In this document: one piece after another, positions 46,199 through 56,746 of the stretch
How positions within the stretch are numbered: position 1 is the stretch's first letter
Layout of the letters: each line of letters starts with the position of its first letter
Source of the DNA: Evansella tamaricis
Lineage (GTDB): Bacteria > Bacillota > Bacilli > Bacillales > Salisediminibacteriaceae
DNA length: 64,000 nt
NCBI RefSeq assembly: GCF_019042215.1
Contig: NZ_JAHQCS010000056.1
Coordinates: 1-64,000, forward strand
Direction: 5' to 3'
Translations under genes and position numbers: made by a program
Notes under the pieces: model-generated
The model's database searches: none
What the model saw: the letters and a program-made list of their open reading frames with translations, nothing else
What the model was told of the DNA's origin: nothing

Positions 46199-47176
46199 AT
46201 GAGTAATGAATTTAAAAGGCACCGCAAATTAAGAACGAGTGCAGGAATGAGAAAGATCGTACGGGAAACACACTTACATAAGGAAGACTTAATTTATCCA
46301 ATATTCGTAAAGGAAGGCAATAATGTAAAAAATGAAGTGGCTTCCATGCCTGGGGTATATCAATGGTCCCTCGACCGTTTAGATGAAGAAGTGGATGAAG
46401 TCGTACAACTTGGAATCTCTACAATTATTGTATTTGGTGTACCTGCTAATAAAGATGATTGTGGGACTTCAGCTTATTCGAAGGAAGGTATTGTACAGAA
46501 AGCAATCCGTCAGATAAAAAGAAAATATCCAGAATTAATTGTTATTGCTGATACATGTCTTTGTCAATTTACAGATCATGGTCATTGTGGAGTAATTGAA
46601 GATGGACAAATTTTGAATGATCCATCGTTAGAATTGTTAACGAAAACAGCAGTGTCTCAGGCAGAGTCTGGAGCGGATATCATCGCACCTTCCAATATGA
46701 TGGATGGATTTGTGACTGCAATACGACATGGTCTTGATGATGCTGGTTATCATCACGTTCCTGTGATGAGCTATGCTGTAAAGTATGCTTCCTCCTTTTA
46801 TGGCCCGTTTCGAGATGCAGCACACAGTTCTCCACAATTCGGTGATCGTAAAACCTATCAAATGGATCCTGCCAATCGTCTCGAAGCTTTACGGGAAGCA
46901 CAATCAGACGTGGAAGAGGGGGCAGATTTCCTTATCGTAAAACCGGCCCTTTCCTATTTAGACATTATTCGTGATGTGAAAGACAGTCACCCTGTACCTG
47001 TTGTGGCGTACAACGTAAGTGGTGAATACTCCATGGTAAAAGGTGCTGCTCTCAATGGATGGATCGATGAAAAGGCAGTTGTTTTAGAGAAATTAATAAG
47101 TATGAAGCGGGCAGGAGCAGACTTAATATTGACGTATTTTGCCAAAGACGTGGCTAAATGGCTAGAGGAAAACTAA
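46199..47176 (+). CDS. hemB: Delta-aminolevulinic acid dehydratase (porphobilinogen synthase)
   Basis: A 325-residue enzyme condensing two 5-aminolevulinates to porphobilinogen. The metal site is in [15 protein letters not shown] (cysteine-rich, zinc type). The two active-site lysines are Lys195 in [12 protein letters not shown] and Lys248 in [11 protein letters not shown] at 46199 follows TGGAGG by six bases; ATG 46193 is less well placed. Confidence 0.97.
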   Translation: MSNEFKRHRKLRTSAGMRKIVRETHLHKEDLIYPIFVKEGNNVKNEVASMPGVYQWSLDRLDEEVDEVVQLGISTIIVFGVPANKDDCGTSAYSKEGIVQKAIRQIKRKYPELIVIADTCLCQFTDHGHCGVIEDGQILNDPSLELLTKTAVSQAESGADIIAPSNMMDGFVTAIRHGLDDAGYHHVPVMSYAVKYASSFYGPFRDAAHSSPQFGDRKTYQMDPANRLEALREAQSDVEEGADFLIVKPALSYLDIIRDVKDSHPVPVVAYNVSGEYSMVKGAALNGWIDEKAVVLEKLISMKRAGADLILTYFAKDVAKWLEEN

Positions 47177-47197
47177 AGGAAGGCAGGTCTTCAAAAT

Positions 47198-48484
47198 ATG
47201 AAATGGAATAAATCTGTAGAAGCTTTTAAGCAGGCTAAAAAGGTAATGCCAGGTGGAGTGAATAGCCCTGTTCGGGCGTTTAAGTCAGTGAAACTGGACC
47301 CTGTTTTTATGGAACGGGGCAAAGGCTCCCACATTTGGGATATTGATGGAAATGAATATATTGACTATGTCCTTTCATGGGGACCTCTCGTATTAGGTCA
47401 TGCTGATGATAAAGTAGTGGAGGCACTTAAATCGGTAACAGAAAAAGGAACGAGTTTCGGTGCACCAAGTCAATTAGAAACAAAGATGGCAGAGTTAGTA
47501 ATTAATCGTGTTCCATCGATTGAGGTTGTCCGTATGGTGAATTCAGGGACAGAAGCAACGATGAGTGCTCTTCGTCTGGCTAGGGGATTCACAGGCAGAA
47601 ACAAAATTGTGAAATTTGAGGGGTGCTATCACGGACATGGGGATTCTCTATTAATTAAAGCTGGTTCTGGTGTTGCAACATTAGGATTGCCAGATAGTCC
47701 GGGAGTACCTGAATCCGTTGCGAAAAACACATTAACCGTTCCTTATAATGATTTGAATAGCTTAAACTATGCTTTCGAACAATTTGGTGAAGATATAGCA
47801 GGAGTCATTTTAGAACCTGTTGCAGGGAATATGGGTGTCGTTCCACCGGTACCTGGGTTCCTGGAAGGTGTTCGTAAGCTTACAGAAGAGTATGGTTCAT
47901 TATTAATTTTTGATGAAGTAATGACAGGATTTCGTGTTGGCTACCATTGTGCGCAAGGGGAGTTAGGGATTACACCAGACTTGACATGTTTAGGAAAAGT
48001 AATTGGTGGTGGTCTTCCCGTTGGTGCATATGGTGGAAAGCGGGAGATCATGGAACAAATTGCACCTGCAGGTCCAATATATCAAGCGGGAACACTTTCT
48101 GGAAACCCTTTGGCCATGACGGCAGGATATGAAACCTTAAGTCAGTTGACACCAGAGAACTATGACCGTTTTAATGAATTAGGGGAAAGATTAGCAAATG
48201 GACTTCGTGGTGCAGCGAAAAAGTATGGTGTTCCACATCAAATTAATCGTGCAGGATCAATGGTTGGATTCTTCTTTACAAATAATCCGGTGACAAACTA
48301 TGAACAAGCTGCGTCATCTGACTTAAATATGTTTGCTACCTATTTTAAGAGCATGCTTAACGAAGGAATATCTCTCCCCCCTTCACAATTTGAAGGAATG
48401 TTTTTATCTACAAAGCACACAGAAGAGGATATTGATCGAACAATAGCAGCTGCAGAAAAAGCGTTTGCTGTTATAGCAAACTGA
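47198..48484 (+). CDS. hemL: Glutamate-1-semialdehyde 2,1-aminomutase
   Basis: A 428-residue PLP enzyme converting glutamate-1-semialdehyde to 5-aminolevulinate. The PLP lysine is Lys267 in [54 protein letters not shown] and [10 protein letters not shown] are conserved. It works with HemA in the same pathway and closes the operon, which ends at the terminator at 48502. Confidence 0.97.
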   Translation: MKWNKSVEAFKQAKKVMPGGVNSPVRAFKSVKLDPVFMERGKGSHIWDIDGNEYIDYVLSWGPLVLGHADDKVVEALKSVTEKGTSFGAPSQLETKMAELVINRVPSIEVVRMVNSGTEATMSALRLARGFTGRNKIVKFEGCYHGHGDSLLIKAGSGVATLGLPDSPGVPESVAKNTLTVPYNDLNSLNYAFEQFGEDIAGVILEPVAGNMGVVPPVPGFLEGVRKLTEEYGSLLIFDEVMTGFRVGYHCAQGELGITPDLTCLGKVIGGGLPVGAYGGKREIMEQIAPAGPIYQAGTLSGNPLAMTAGYETLSQLTPENYDRFNELGERLANGLRGAAKKYGVPHQINRAGSMVGFFFTNNPVTNYEQAASSDLNMFATYFKSMLNEGISLPPSQFEGMFLSTKHTEEDIDRTIAAAEKAFAVIAN

Positions 48485-48501
48485 AAACGAGTATATAATT
48501 T

Positions 48502-48536
48502 AAAAAATCCTAGAGGGTTTCCTCTAGGATTTTTTC
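48502..48536 (+). terminator. Terminator of hem operon
   Basis: Stem AAAAAATCCTAGAGG / CCTCTAGGATTTTTT with a 4-base loop. Confidence 0.92.
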
Positions 48537-48555
48537 TGTAAACGGGACAGATTTG

Positions 48556-48584
48556 GCATATTTCCATTCTATGAATCATAAAAG
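48556..48584 (+). promoter_or_regulatory. Sigma-E-like promoter of spoVID
   Basis: GCATATT (perfect KMATATT -35 pattern), 14 bases, CATAAAAG (partial match to CATACANT). spoVID is a sigma-E gene in B. subtilis. Confidence 0.5.
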
Positions 48585-48678
48585 TGTAACGTATGATCAC
48601 TATTGTTTCAGATGGACAAATACCAACACCATGACTTAACTTAGCGCAATGCAGTTTTTAATAAAGGGGGAAATCAAG

Positions 48679-49884
48679 TTGACGTATGAACAACCTTCTT
48701 CTTTGGCCTTTTCCATAAAGGAATCTGTATGGTTAAACCAAAGAGGCGAAATTGGTGAAATTTTATCACTTGCATTAGAGCCGGACATTAGTATTCATGA
48801 AGAAGAAGACCAAGTTTTAGTTAGGGGATCCCTTCAATTGTTTGGGGAATACCGACAACAACAGGATTCAGGACAAAATGAAACAGAATCATTTGCAGAT
48901 CAAGTATCATTCCGTTCTGTAGAAGAAGTCTCCATGACAGATGATGGAGTTGGGATGATAAGACACTCCTTCCCATTGGATGTGACCATTCCTAAGGAAA
49001 GAATTGTTAATCTACATGATATTTACGTAACAGTAGATGACTTTGATTATGAATTACCGGGAAGAGGCTGCATTGAACTGGAAGCAAACATCTCTGTCAG
49101 TGGTATTAAGAATGAGAGAAGTACTCCCCAAGGGAATGGTTACCAAGAATCACAACAAGAAGTGGACGTTGGTGGCGATATAACAAACCACTCCTTTAAT
49201 AGTGAGTATCAGGATTCGCGAGTAAACTATAATGAGTATCAGTATGAAAAACCACAAGTAAATTATGAGCCAGAAGAACAAATGCATACAGAAGCAGAGG
49301 ACGAAAGGAGTTTTCACTTTGAATCCGTTCGTCCGGCGGAAGAGGAGGAACATGAAGAAGAGCCTTATAAAGAAAATGTTGTTGAAGAGGATACCCGATT
49401 TGCTGGACAGAAATTCGGTGAAGTGGATGCCGAAGAAGAACCAGTATTGGAAGCCGTGGAAGAAGAAGTGGAACGGGATCCAATAATGGACGGGAAGGAA
49501 ACCCAGGAAACGAGGGCAGAACCGTCTACTGCACCAAATGTTACTTTCTCATCAAGCCCACCGCCTAGCCAAGGTACAACCGAGGATACAGATACACGTC
49601 CATCTGAAGGGGAAAGTGATGGAGTTGATGGGGATGGAACGGAAGAGCCGAAACGGGAAGAAAACGCCCTTTATTTAACTAAAATGTTAACAAAGGGAGA
49701 AGAAGAATTTTCCAAGTTGAAGATGTGTATCGTTCAAGAGGGAGAAACGCTAGAGATTATTGCTGAAAGATATCAGATTCAAGTTAGTCAATTAGTACGT
49801 ATGAACCGCTTAAATGACCAACATGTATCTGAAGGAGAAATTCTCTATATTCCGGTGAAAAAGACTGTACCATCCGACACGTGA
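48679..49884 (+). CDS. spoVID: Stage VI sporulation protein D (spore coat encasement)
   Basis: A 401-residue coat morphogenesis protein. The N-terminal domain (residues 1 to about 155: SLAFSIKESVWL, LEPDISIHEEEDQVLVRGSL, LDVTIPKERI) matches SpoVID, which drives coat encasement of the forespore. A long acidic low-complexity middle (rich in E, Q, Y) follows, and a LysM domain closes it (VQEGETLEIIAERYQIQVSQ). TTG at 48679 has AAGGGGG eight bases upstream and is preferred to the longer frame. Next gene begins immediately after the stop. Confidence 0.9.
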   Translation: MTYEQPSSLAFSIKESVWLNQRGEIGEILSLALEPDISIHEEEDQVLVRGSLQLFGEYRQQQDSGQNETESFADQVSFRSVEEVSMTDDGVGMIRHSFPLDVTIPKERIVNLHDIYVTVDDFDYELPGRGCIELEANISVSGIKNERSTPQGNGYQESQQEVDVGGDITNHSFNSEYQDSRVNYNEYQYEKPQVNYEPEEQMHTEAEDERSFHFESVRPAEEEEHEEEPYKENVVEEDTRFAGQKFGEVDAEEEPVLEAVEEEVERDPIMDGKETQETRAEPSTAPNVTFSSSPPPSQGTTEDTDTRPSEGESDGVDGDGTEEPKREENALYLTKMLTKGEEEFSKLKMCIVQEGETLEIIAERYQIQVSQLVRMNRLNDQHVSEGEILYIPVKKTVPSDT

Positions 49885-49899
49885 TTGGAGTGTGGAAGG

Positions 49900-50829
49900 A
49901 TGCTTCGATTAGAAACTATCAAAGAAAGTTACGGATTTAAGGAAGTAACCTGGGAAGTGGACGGAAAAATACTAAAGACTGAAAAAGGTTTAAAACGACT
50001 TTCCCATTGGACAGAAAAGGATAACATGGAATGGCATATCAACTGGCGGGATCGTTTGGCAGAGAAAACAGGGTGTCTGACGGACCGTATGATTCAGTCG
50101 CTATATGGTGAAAGAAAATTTCTCTCAGATGTTGGTTGGTACACCCTTCATGATGAAGTAACCAGCCCGTTCTCCTATCAAAACAGGGAAAAAGAGATGG
50201 GAATATTTTTCGGACATTATTTTTCAACTAAAATAGAAGATGATCATCAAAATCTCCACATCGATGTGATGAATTTGGAGAGGATGTCTGACCAGATAAG
50301 TAAACCTTCCACTGCAAAAAATAATCATTCAACATCTTTTATCGAAGGTTTAAGAAGAGAATCCATCAACCGTCTATTGAAAGCGAAACGACTATGGAAA
50401 GAGGGACAACAAGCTGGAGGAGAGCCTCCGATTGTGACGCCAATTGATTCATTAGATCAAGGGAAAAACGTATTTGAAAAGCTGTTTTGGCAACATGGAA
50501 CAGGAAGACCAGAGAAGGGGTATCGCTCTCTCAAAATTGTTCTTTCCCAATGGCTTCAGCGTTATGGGCGAAACTCACTATACAAGCTATTAAATGAGTT
50601 AGATAAACAATTATCTTTAAGAGAATTACATGCTAAAGCCCTCCTTGCAGAGTGTTTGACTCCTCGAGAATTCATTCAATTTATGAATGAGATGAAGGAT
50701 GTTAAAGATCAGCAGCAAATAGAGAAATGTAAGGAAAATCTCTCTTACCAGTGGGAGGAATCACTGAAGCTTGTGAAGGCGTTGAGCGAATGGCTTGACC
50801 TTACCAGGGAGAAGGTGCCAAACCCATGA
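49900..50829 (+). CDS. Unknown protein in the spoVID-ysxE operon
   Basis: A 309-residue protein I do not recognise. It is soluble-looking, charged, without signal peptide or membrane segment. The N-terminal half begins MLRLETIKESYGFKEVTWEV and includes WHINWRDRLAEKTGCLTDRM; the C-terminal half is helical (RRESINRLLKAKRLWKEGQQ, SLKIVLSQWLQRYG, LLNELDKQLSLRELHAKALL). The ATG at 49900 is nine bases after GGAG; a TTG at 49885, abutting the spoVID stop, is the alternative start. Its end overlaps ysxE by four bases (ATGA), so the three genes form one translation-coupled unit. B. subtilis has ysxE directly after spoVID. A role in the spore coat is inferred from context only. Confidence 0.7.
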   Translation: MLRLETIKESYGFKEVTWEVDGKILKTEKGLKRLSHWTEKDNMEWHINWRDRLAEKTGCLTDRMIQSLYGERKFLSDVGWYTLHDEVTSPFSYQNREKEMGIFFGHYFSTKIEDDHQNLHIDVMNLERMSDQISKPSTAKNNHSTSFIEGLRRESINRLLKAKRLWKEGQQAGGEPPIVTPIDSLDQGKNVFEKLFWQHGTGRPEKGYRSLKIVLSQWLQRYGRNSLYKLLNELDKQLSLRELHAKALLAECLTPREFIQFMNEMKDVKDQQQIEKCKENLSYQWEESLKLVKALSEWLDLTREKVPNP

Positions 50830-51839
50830 GTATCCAGATTCAGCAAAAACCAGTAGGAGCCGTATTATTTCAGTACGATTTATACCCAGAAAGAATTGAA
50901 ACCGTAGGTAAAATAAAAAAAATCCATACAGCAAATGGGCAATATGCATTGAAGGAAACTCAAATGACTGAGGAAGAGGGAGAATGGTTTGTCCATGTGA
51001 TGAAACGGTTAGAGAGGATAAACTATCATTTTGTCATCCCAATTATCCCAAATAAGTACGGGGACCATCTCATCCGTTATGGTAAGCAAACATATTATTT
51101 AATGCCATGGTACGAGGATCATACCGAGTTCCGTTATCCTGTTGAACAGGAAGAAGTAATGGTAGAGGAAATTGCAAAGCTCCATGATTTAACGGAACGT
51201 ACGCAGGAATATTCGGAGGAAGTATTGGAAGATTCCTTTGAGACGTTGAAAAAAAGATGGGCTCTTCGCCGCATAGAGATGGAGCGGTATGTAGATCAAA
51301 TTGAGGGGAATGAGTATTATTCCCCCTTTGAACTCACGTTACTTACTCATTTTCAAAGGACCTTGTTTATGGCCAATGAAGCGGAGAAACATCTCACTTC
51401 ATGGTATGAAGGAGCCAAAGAAAAAAAGAGTTTCCGGAGTGTGTTATGTCATGGGAAACCGAGCAGAAAGCATGTTTGTTTTGATAAATATGGAACAGCC
51501 TATTTTATAAATTTTGAAAAAGCAGTTTTAGATACACCTTCCCGTGACCTGGCGTTATTGTTCCGCCATTACTTTCAGTCACGTCCTTGGGATGAACACG
51601 AGGGCAGACACTGGTTACAACTTTATGAAAAACAGTTCACTCTCTCCGATGAGGAAAGACATCTTTTTATTAGTTATCTTGCTTTTCCGGAAAGCATCTA
51701 CCAAACGGTGGACACATATATGAAAAAAAGAGATAAACTTACAGAGTTCCAGGCAGTAACACAATTAGAACGAAAGATCTTGACAATGCATCGAGTACAT
51801 CGTTTTATGAACAGTGTTTTCCCAAAGGAGAATGGATAA
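50826..51839 (+). CDS. ysxE: Spore coat protein YsxE (CotS-like kinase fold)
   Basis: A 337-residue protein of the CotS/YsxE family, which has the aminoglycoside phosphotransferase fold. Visible pieces are the lysine region GQYALKETQM, the catalytic-loop equivalent SVLCHGKPSRKHVCFD (HGKPSRKHV replaces the usual HGDxxxxN, so activity is doubtful) and YFINFEKAVLDTPSRDLALL in place of the metal-binding aspartate motif. In B. subtilis YsxE is made with SpoVID and located in the coat. It overlaps the previous gene by four bases. Confidence 0.85.
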   Translation: MSIQIQQKPVGAVLFQYDLYPERIETVGKIKKIHTANGQYALKETQMTEEEGEWFVHVMKRLERINYHFVIPIIPNKYGDHLIRYGKQTYYLMPWYEDHTEFRYPVEQEEVMVEEIAKLHDLTERTQEYSEEVLEDSFETLKKRWALRRIEMERYVDQIEGNEYYSPFELTLLTHFQRTLFMANEAEKHLTSWYEGAKEKKSFRSVLCHGKPSRKHVCFDKYGTAYFINFEKAVLDTPSRDLALLFRHYFQSRPWDEHEGRHWLQLYEKQFTLSDEERHLFISYLAFPESIYQTVDTYMKKRDKLTEFQAVTQLERKILTMHRVHRFMNSVFPKENG

Positions 51840-51860
51840 ATAAATCAGGAAATAAACAGA

Positions 51861-51899
51861 AAAATGCTATCTCCGGCAATTGGGGATAGCATTATTTTT
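51861..51899. terminator. Bidirectional terminator between ysxE and small membrane gene
   Basis: AATGCTATC-CC / GG-GGATAGCATT hairpin with A-rich left and T-rich right flanks, between convergent genes. Confidence 0.8.
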
Positions 51900-51900
51900 G

Positions 51901-52101
51901 TTAAGAAAACCAGCCTAATGTGTGAGAAAGGTATAATAAGACTAGTATCCCTAATAGAATCATATCAAACGTTGTTGGGAGTAAAAGGGTTCGGACAAAC
52001 TGAAAGATGATTAACGGTAAAAGAATTTGATAAAAAATATCGATCCCTTTCCTAAACCATCTTGGCCAACGAAAGGTTCTAAACCGCCGCTTAAAATTCA
52101 T
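51901..52101 (-). CDS. Small basic membrane protein, unknown
   Basis: A 66-residue protein. The first 20 residues are arginine-rich (KRRFRTFRWPRWFRK), followed by two hydrophobic spans (FYQILLPLIIFQFVRTLLLP and MILLGILVLLYLSHTLGWF). ATG at 52101 has AGGGAGTGA about five bases upstream; GTG at 52110 lies within that site. It faces ysxE across a shared terminator. The positive N-terminus suggests it stays in the cytosol. No known family recognised. Confidence 0.7.
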   Translation of the reverse strand: MNFKRRFRTFRWPRWFRKGIDIFYQILLPLIIFQFVRTLLLPTTFDMILLGILVLLYLSHTLGWFS

Positions 52102-52388
52102 TTTAATCACTCCCTGTAAGCTTACTGTTATTACTATGATATGTTCACTTAGAAAAATAGTGTATGACCTAAGGACTCATTCATCATTATAAAAATTTCG
52201 TTCGTATATCCATTTAGTTCCATGGATAAAATGAAGAAGAATGAACGGATAAAAAGGAGTTTGAAAAACTGGCATGAAAAGTCCGTTTAATACTATTATG
52301 GGAGATGGAATTGAAAAATGACTCCTATATAACTATTGATTCTTTCAAGGAGAAAGGGTAAAATAACCAATACAAACATAGATGGAAT

Positions 52389-52675
52389 AAATGTTGACAG
52401 GGAAGAGTACATCTTGAAATCATCAGAGAGGAAAACCATCGCATTGGCGATGCTGGAAGGTTTTCTTGAAGGTAAAGATGGAAGGTCGCCCTTGAGTTGC
52501 TTTTATGAACAATACATGATTTAACTATTATGTGTTCATTAGTTTAAGCCGGATCAGCTCCGTTAAAGCTTTGAGTGTATATTCCTCATTGTAAAACAGG
52601 TAAGAGGAATATAAACAAAGGTGGTACCGCGAGGAAAACAACTCCCTTCGTCCTTTGACGATGGGGGTTTTTTAT
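52389..52675 (+). promoter_or_regulatory. T-box leader controlling valS
   Basis: The T-box proper, AACAAAGGTGGTACCGCGAG, is at about 52614-52633 and is followed by a terminator (CTCCCTTCGTC / GACGATGGGGG with T run). AGAGAGG (S-turn region) occurs at 52425, and GTC at 52485-52487 is a candidate valine specifier codon, though I could not fold stem I with certainty. Uncharged tRNA-Val should turn valS on. The 52111-52388 stretch upstream contains no gene. Confidence 0.88.
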
Positions 52676-52703
52676 ATTTCTCAATAAAATATTTTAAGTT
52701 CAC

Positions 52704-52736
52704 AAAATTGTCAGGGACCTGGTCCCGCACAATTTT
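52704..52736. repeat. Palindrome between T-box terminator and valS
   Basis: AAAATTGT (52704-52711) mirrors ACAATTTT (52729-52736), with AGGGACCTGGTCCC in the centre. It lies four bases before the GGAGG ribosome site of valS. Its core recalls the hairpin at 12663, suggesting a small dispersed palindrome. Confidence 0.6.
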
Positions 52737-52750
52737 AAGGAGGAAGAAAA

Positions 52751-55393
52751 ATGGAAAATAATGAAACAACAATGCCCCCTAAGTATGACCCTAAGGCTAC
52801 GGAAGCGAAATGGTATCCTTACTGGATTGATGGCAAGTTTTTCGAAGCAACGGGGGACGAGAAAAAAGAGCCTTATACGATCGTTATTCCGCCACCAAAT
52901 GTAACTGGAAAATTACACCTAGGCCACGCTTGGGATACAACGTTACAGGACATCTTAATCCGCACAAAACGGATGCAAGGATATGATGCCCTCTGGCTTC
53001 CTGGTATGGACCATGCTGGAATAGCCACCCAAGCTAAAGTAGAGGGAAAACTCAAAGAACAAGGTCTTTCAAGATATGATTTAGGAAGAGAAAAGTTTTT
53101 AGAAAAATCATGGGAATGGAAAGGGGAGTACGCAGATTTTATTCGTACTCAATGGTCAAAGCTTGGTCTTTCCCTTGACTATTCCAGGGAGCGTTTCACA
53201 TTAGATGAAGGTCTGTCTGAAGCGGTAAGGGAAGTGTTTGTCCGTCTTTATGAAGACGGCCTCATCTATCGTGGGGAATATATCATAAACTGGGATCCGC
53301 AGACGAAAACGGCACTCTCTGATATTGAAGTCATTTATAAAGATGTGCAAGGTGCTTTCTATCATATGAAATATCCTTTGTCAGACGGCAGTGGTCATAT
53401 TGAAGTGGCAACTACTCGACCGGAGACAATGCTCGGGGATACTGCTGTTGCTGTTCATCCAGAAGACGAACGATATAAGCATTTAATCGGCAAAAAAGTA
53501 ACACTACCGATTGTTGGACGTGAAATCGAAATTGTAGCTGATGATTATGTGGACATGGAATTTGGGTCTGGTGCTGTAAAAATAACTCCTGCTCACGATC
53601 CAAATGACTTTGAAATTGGTAATCGCCATCATTTAGAAAGAGTTCTCGTTATGGATGAAGCGGGAAAAATGAATGAGAATGCTGGTATTTATCAAGGACA
53701 AGACAGATTCGAGTGTAGAAAGCAAATTGTAAAAGATTTACAAGATCAAGGAGTACTTTATAAAATTGAAGAGCATATGCACAGTGTAGGTCATTCGGAA
53801 CGGAGCGGCGCCGTTGTAGAACCTTATTTATCCACCCAATGGTTTGTTAAGATGGGACCATTAGCAGAGCAGGCAATTGATCTGCAAAAATCGGAAAAGA
53901 AAGTGGATTTTGTTCCTGATCGTTTTGAAAAAACGTACCTCCATTGGATTGAAAACATTCGGGACTGGTGTATTTCGAGACAGCTTTGGTGGGGGCACCG
54001 TATTCCGGCTTGGTACCATAAAGAATCTGGTGAGATTTACGTTGGCCGTACAGCACCAGAAGATCTTGAGAACTGGGAACAGGATGAAGATGTATTAGAT
54101 ACGTGGTTTAGCTCCGCATTATGGCCGTTTTCTACAATGGGCTGGCCAAACGAGGAAGCGGCTGATTACAAGCGCTATTACTCCACAGATGTTCTCGTAA
54201 CGGGATATGATATCATCTATTTCTGGGTTGCCCGTATGATCTTTCAAGGATTACAGTTCACTAACGACCGTCCATTTAAGGATGTTCTCATTCATGGTCT
54301 TGTCCGTGATTCCGAAGGACGAAAAATGAGTAAATCCCTAGGCAATGGCGTTGATCCTATGGATGTTATAGATAAGTATGGTGCCGATGCCCTCCGGTTC
54401 TTCTTATCAACTGGTAGTTCGCCGGGGCATGACCTCCGATTCTATTGGGAAAAAGTCGAAGCAAACTGGAACTTTGGGAATAAAATCTGGAATGCCTCCC
54501 GTTTTGCATTAATGAACATGGATGGATTAAAGTATGAAGATATTGATTTATCCGGTAAAAAATCAATCGCAGACAAATGGATTTTAACCCGTCTTCAAGA
54601 AACTATTGAAACGGTAACTCGTTTTATTGACGCTTATGAATTCGGTGAAGTGGGCCGTTCCCTCTACAATTTCATTTGGGACGATTTCTGTGATTGGTAT
54701 ATTGAGATGGCAAAACTTCCGTTGAATGGAGAAGATGAGGAAGCGAAGCACACCACAAGGTCTGTTCTTGCTTATGTGTTAGATCAAACGATGCGACTCC
54801 TGCACCCATTCATGCCTTTTATCACGGAGGAAGTTTGGCAGCACCTCCCACATGAAGGGGAATCAATTACAGTAGCTTCTTGGCCGGAGAAACAAGATTT
54901 TCTTATGGACCTACAGGCTGTAAAAGATATGAAACTGATTCAAGAAATTATTCGATCCGTTCGAAATACCCGTGCGGAGTTGAATGTACCAATGAGTAAA
55001 GAAATTACCCTGCAAATTAATGCCAATTCAGAGGATATACTTGATCAGTTAAACCGTGGAGAAGCTTATATTCAACGTTTTTGCCGTCCTGGAGAATTGA
55101 AGATGGAAACAGGATTAGCTGCACCTGAAAAATCCATGAGTTCTATTCTTTCAGGAGTTGAACTTTACATGCCGCTAGCAGGATTATTAGATTTAGATGC
55201 GGAAATAAAACGTCTAGAAGGGGAATTAAAACGATTGGATGGAGAAGTGAACAGAGTCCAAAAGAAGCTTTCCAACGAGGGATTTGTGGCGAAGGCACCA
55301 GAACAGGTTATCACTGCGGAACGGGAGAAAGAAAGGGATTATCTGGAGCAACGAGATAAAGTGAAAGCCCGTATTGATGAGCTGAAAAAATAA
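52751..55393 (+). CDS. valS: Valyl-tRNA synthetase
   Basis: An 880-residue class I enzyme charging tRNA-Val. HIGH motif HLGH at 56-59 ([15 protein letters not shown]), the CP1 editing domain with [22 protein letters not shown] at 525-529, anticodon-binding domain and a C-terminal coiled-coil tRNA-binding arm ([20 protein letters not shown]). Expression is under a T-box. In B. subtilis folC and comC follow; here they are replaced by other genes. Confidence 0.97.
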   Translation: MENNETTMPPKYDPKATEAKWYPYWIDGKFFEATGDEKKEPYTIVIPPPNVTGKLHLGHAWDTTLQDILIRTKRMQGYDALWLPGMDHAGIATQAKVEGKLKEQGLSRYDLGREKFLEKSWEWKGEYADFIRTQWSKLGLSLDYSRERFTLDEGLSEAVREVFVRLYEDGLIYRGEYIINWDPQTKTALSDIEVIYKDVQGAFYHMKYPLSDGSGHIEVATTRPETMLGDTAVAVHPEDERYKHLIGKKVTLPIVGREIEIVADDYVDMEFGSGAVKITPAHDPNDFEIGNRHHLERVLVMDEAGKMNENAGIYQGQDRFECRKQIVKDLQDQGVLYKIEEHMHSVGHSERSGAVVEPYLSTQWFVKMGPLAEQAIDLQKSEKKVDFVPDRFEKTYLHWIENIRDWCISRQLWWGHRIPAWYHKESGEIYVGRTAPEDLENWEQDEDVLDTWFSSALWPFSTMGWPNEEAADYKRYYSTDVLVTGYDIIYFWVARMIFQGLQFTNDRPFKDVLIHGLVRDSEGRKMSKSLGNGVDPMDVIDKYGADALRFFLSTGSSPGHDLRFYWEKVEANWNFGNKIWNASRFALMNMDGLKYEDIDLSGKKSIADKWILTRLQETIETVTRFIDAYEFGEVGRSLYNFIWDDFCDWYIEMAKLPLNGEDEEAKHTTRSVLAYVLDQTMRLLHPFMPFITEEVWQHLPHEGESITVASWPEKQDFLMDLQAVKDMKLIQEIIRSVRNTRAELNVPMSKEITLQINANSEDILDQLNRGEAYIQRFCRPGELKMETGLAAPEKSMSSILSGVELYMPLAGLLDLDAEIKRLEGELKRLDGEVNRVQKKLSNEGFVAKAPEQVITAEREKERDYLEQRDKVKARIDELKK

Positions 55394-55426
55394 TCCGGTT
55401 AATTAAATTAATTAAAACGATTAAGG

Positions 55427-55479
55427 TAGACCGTCCCAGTAGGAAAGACACACTAGTCTCTTCTTGAGGGGATGGTCTA
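55427..55479. other. Long stem-loop after valS
   Basis: TAGACCGTCCC (55427-55437) can pair with GGGATGGTCTA (55469-55479, one G-T pair) around a 31-base loop, without a T run. It may be a weak terminator. The 55480-55675 stretch has no credible gene; a 71-residue frame there lacks a ribosome site. Confidence 0.4.
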
Positions 55480-55675
55480 TCTATTTGAAAGAACTAAGTG
55501 TCAAGAGCCCCCGTTTATTAACTAGAAACGCTGCAGAAATAGTTTTACTTCACTCCCTGTTTCTAAAGATCCGTAATTCATATTCCATGCTCATCTTGGG
55601 AAAACTCGAATGGTATTCCCCTATTTTGGGAAAAGAAGCTATAATAGATACAATATGGATGGTGAGGATTGTTAT

Positions 55676-56728
55676 ATGACGAAATACTATAGAGCAAGGG
55701 ATCGCCAAATAGAAATCGGAAAACTTTCAACTGGACCAAAGAACAGAATAACAGATATAGATGGAGTAACAGTAGGTCACGTTACCATACAAGAGGATTC
55801 AATCAATACAGGGGTGACAGCTATTGTCCCGCACCAGGGAAATCTTTTCAAAGAGAAGGTTGTAGCAGCGAGTCATGTGTTAAACGGTTTTGGGAAAACG
55901 ATAGGGACTGTCCAAATTAATGAACTAGGTACCCTTGAAACTCCAATTCTGTTAACAAATACTTTAAGTGTGGGAAATTGTTCCACTGGACTTATAAAGT
56001 ATATGCTACAAGATAATCCAGAAATTGGAAGAACAACCGGAACGATCAACCCGGTTGTAGCCGAGTGCAATGACATGTATTTAAATGACATTCGCCAAAT
56101 GGTTATCAATGACAATCATGTTTTCGAGGCCATCAAAAATGCAAAAGTGGATTTTGATGAAGGTGCAGTTGGTGCCGGAACGGGCATGAGATGTTTCGGT
56201 CTTAAGGGAGGCATCGGGTCTGCATCACGGGTGATTGAGATTGAAGGAGATACATATACGTTTGGAGTGCTCGTGTTATCGAACTTCGGTCATTTAGATG
56301 ACTTTATCTTAGACGGGAAGAAAGTAGGGAAACCATTAACAAAAATGCAGCAAAAACAAACATCGGAGAAGGACAAGGGATCAATTATTATCATCGTCGG
56401 GACGGATATGCCGATGACTGGTCGACAGCTTCAGCGTGTTATTAAACGTTGCGGTGTTGGACTTAGCCGAACAGGTTCAAAAATGGGTCATGGAAGCGGG
56501 GACCTTGTTATTGGTTTTTCCACGGCTCAAACGATTGCCCACCAGCCGCAGAAAAAGAAACAGTCATTGGAATTTTATTACGAAGAAGAGCTGGACAAGG
56601 CATTTCATGCCGTCTCTGAATCCACGGAAGAAGCTATACTTAATTCCATGCTGACAGCACATACGACAAGTGGCCGTGAAGGTCGAACTTTATTCTCACT
56701 AAGTGAGTATATAGATTTTCTAATATAA
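55676..56728 (+). CDS. DmpA-type aminopeptidase (P1 family, L-aminopeptidase/D-esterase)
   Basis: A 350-residue N-terminal-nucleophile hydrolase, which cuts itself to form two chains. The likely cleavage is Gly235-Ser236 in KGSIIIIVGTDMP, making Ser236 the nucleophile. NRITDIDGVTVGH, TNTLSVGNCSTG, GAVGAGTGMRCFGLKGGIGS and ARTGSKMGHGSGD-like RTGSKMGHGSGDLVIGF are family motifs. Homologues release N-terminal L- or D-residues from peptides or amides. ATG at 55676 lies about nine bases after GGTGAGG; longer frames upstream lack homology. It is followed 18 bases on by D-amino-acid aminotransferase, hinting at use of D-amino-acid derivatives. Cytosolic. Confidence 0.88.
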   Translation: MTKYYRARDRQIEIGKLSTGPKNRITDIDGVTVGHVTIQEDSINTGVTAIVPHQGNLFKEKVVAASHVLNGFGKTIGTVQINELGTLETPILLTNTLSVGNCSTGLIKYMLQDNPEIGRTTGTINPVVAECNDMYLNDIRQMVINDNHVFEAIKNAKVDFDEGAVGAGTGMRCFGLKGGIGSASRVIEIEGDTYTFGVLVLSNFGHLDDFILDGKKVGKPLTKMQQKQTSEKDKGSIIIIVGTDMPMTGRQLQRVIKRCGVGLSRTGSKMGHGSGDLVIGFSTAQTIAHQPQKKKQSLEFYYEEELDKAFHAVSESTEEAILNSMLTAHTTSGREGRTLFSLSEYIDFLI

Positions 56729-56746
56729 AGCAGGGAGGAATAACCA

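Noticed and set aside
52336-52524. 62-residue frame before valS
   Set aside because: It covers the T-box leader stem I region, which explains the sequence better.
55464-55679. 71-residue frame after valS
   Set aside because: No suitable ribosome site, overlaps a stem-loop and the start of the DmpA-type gene, and composition is not protein-like.
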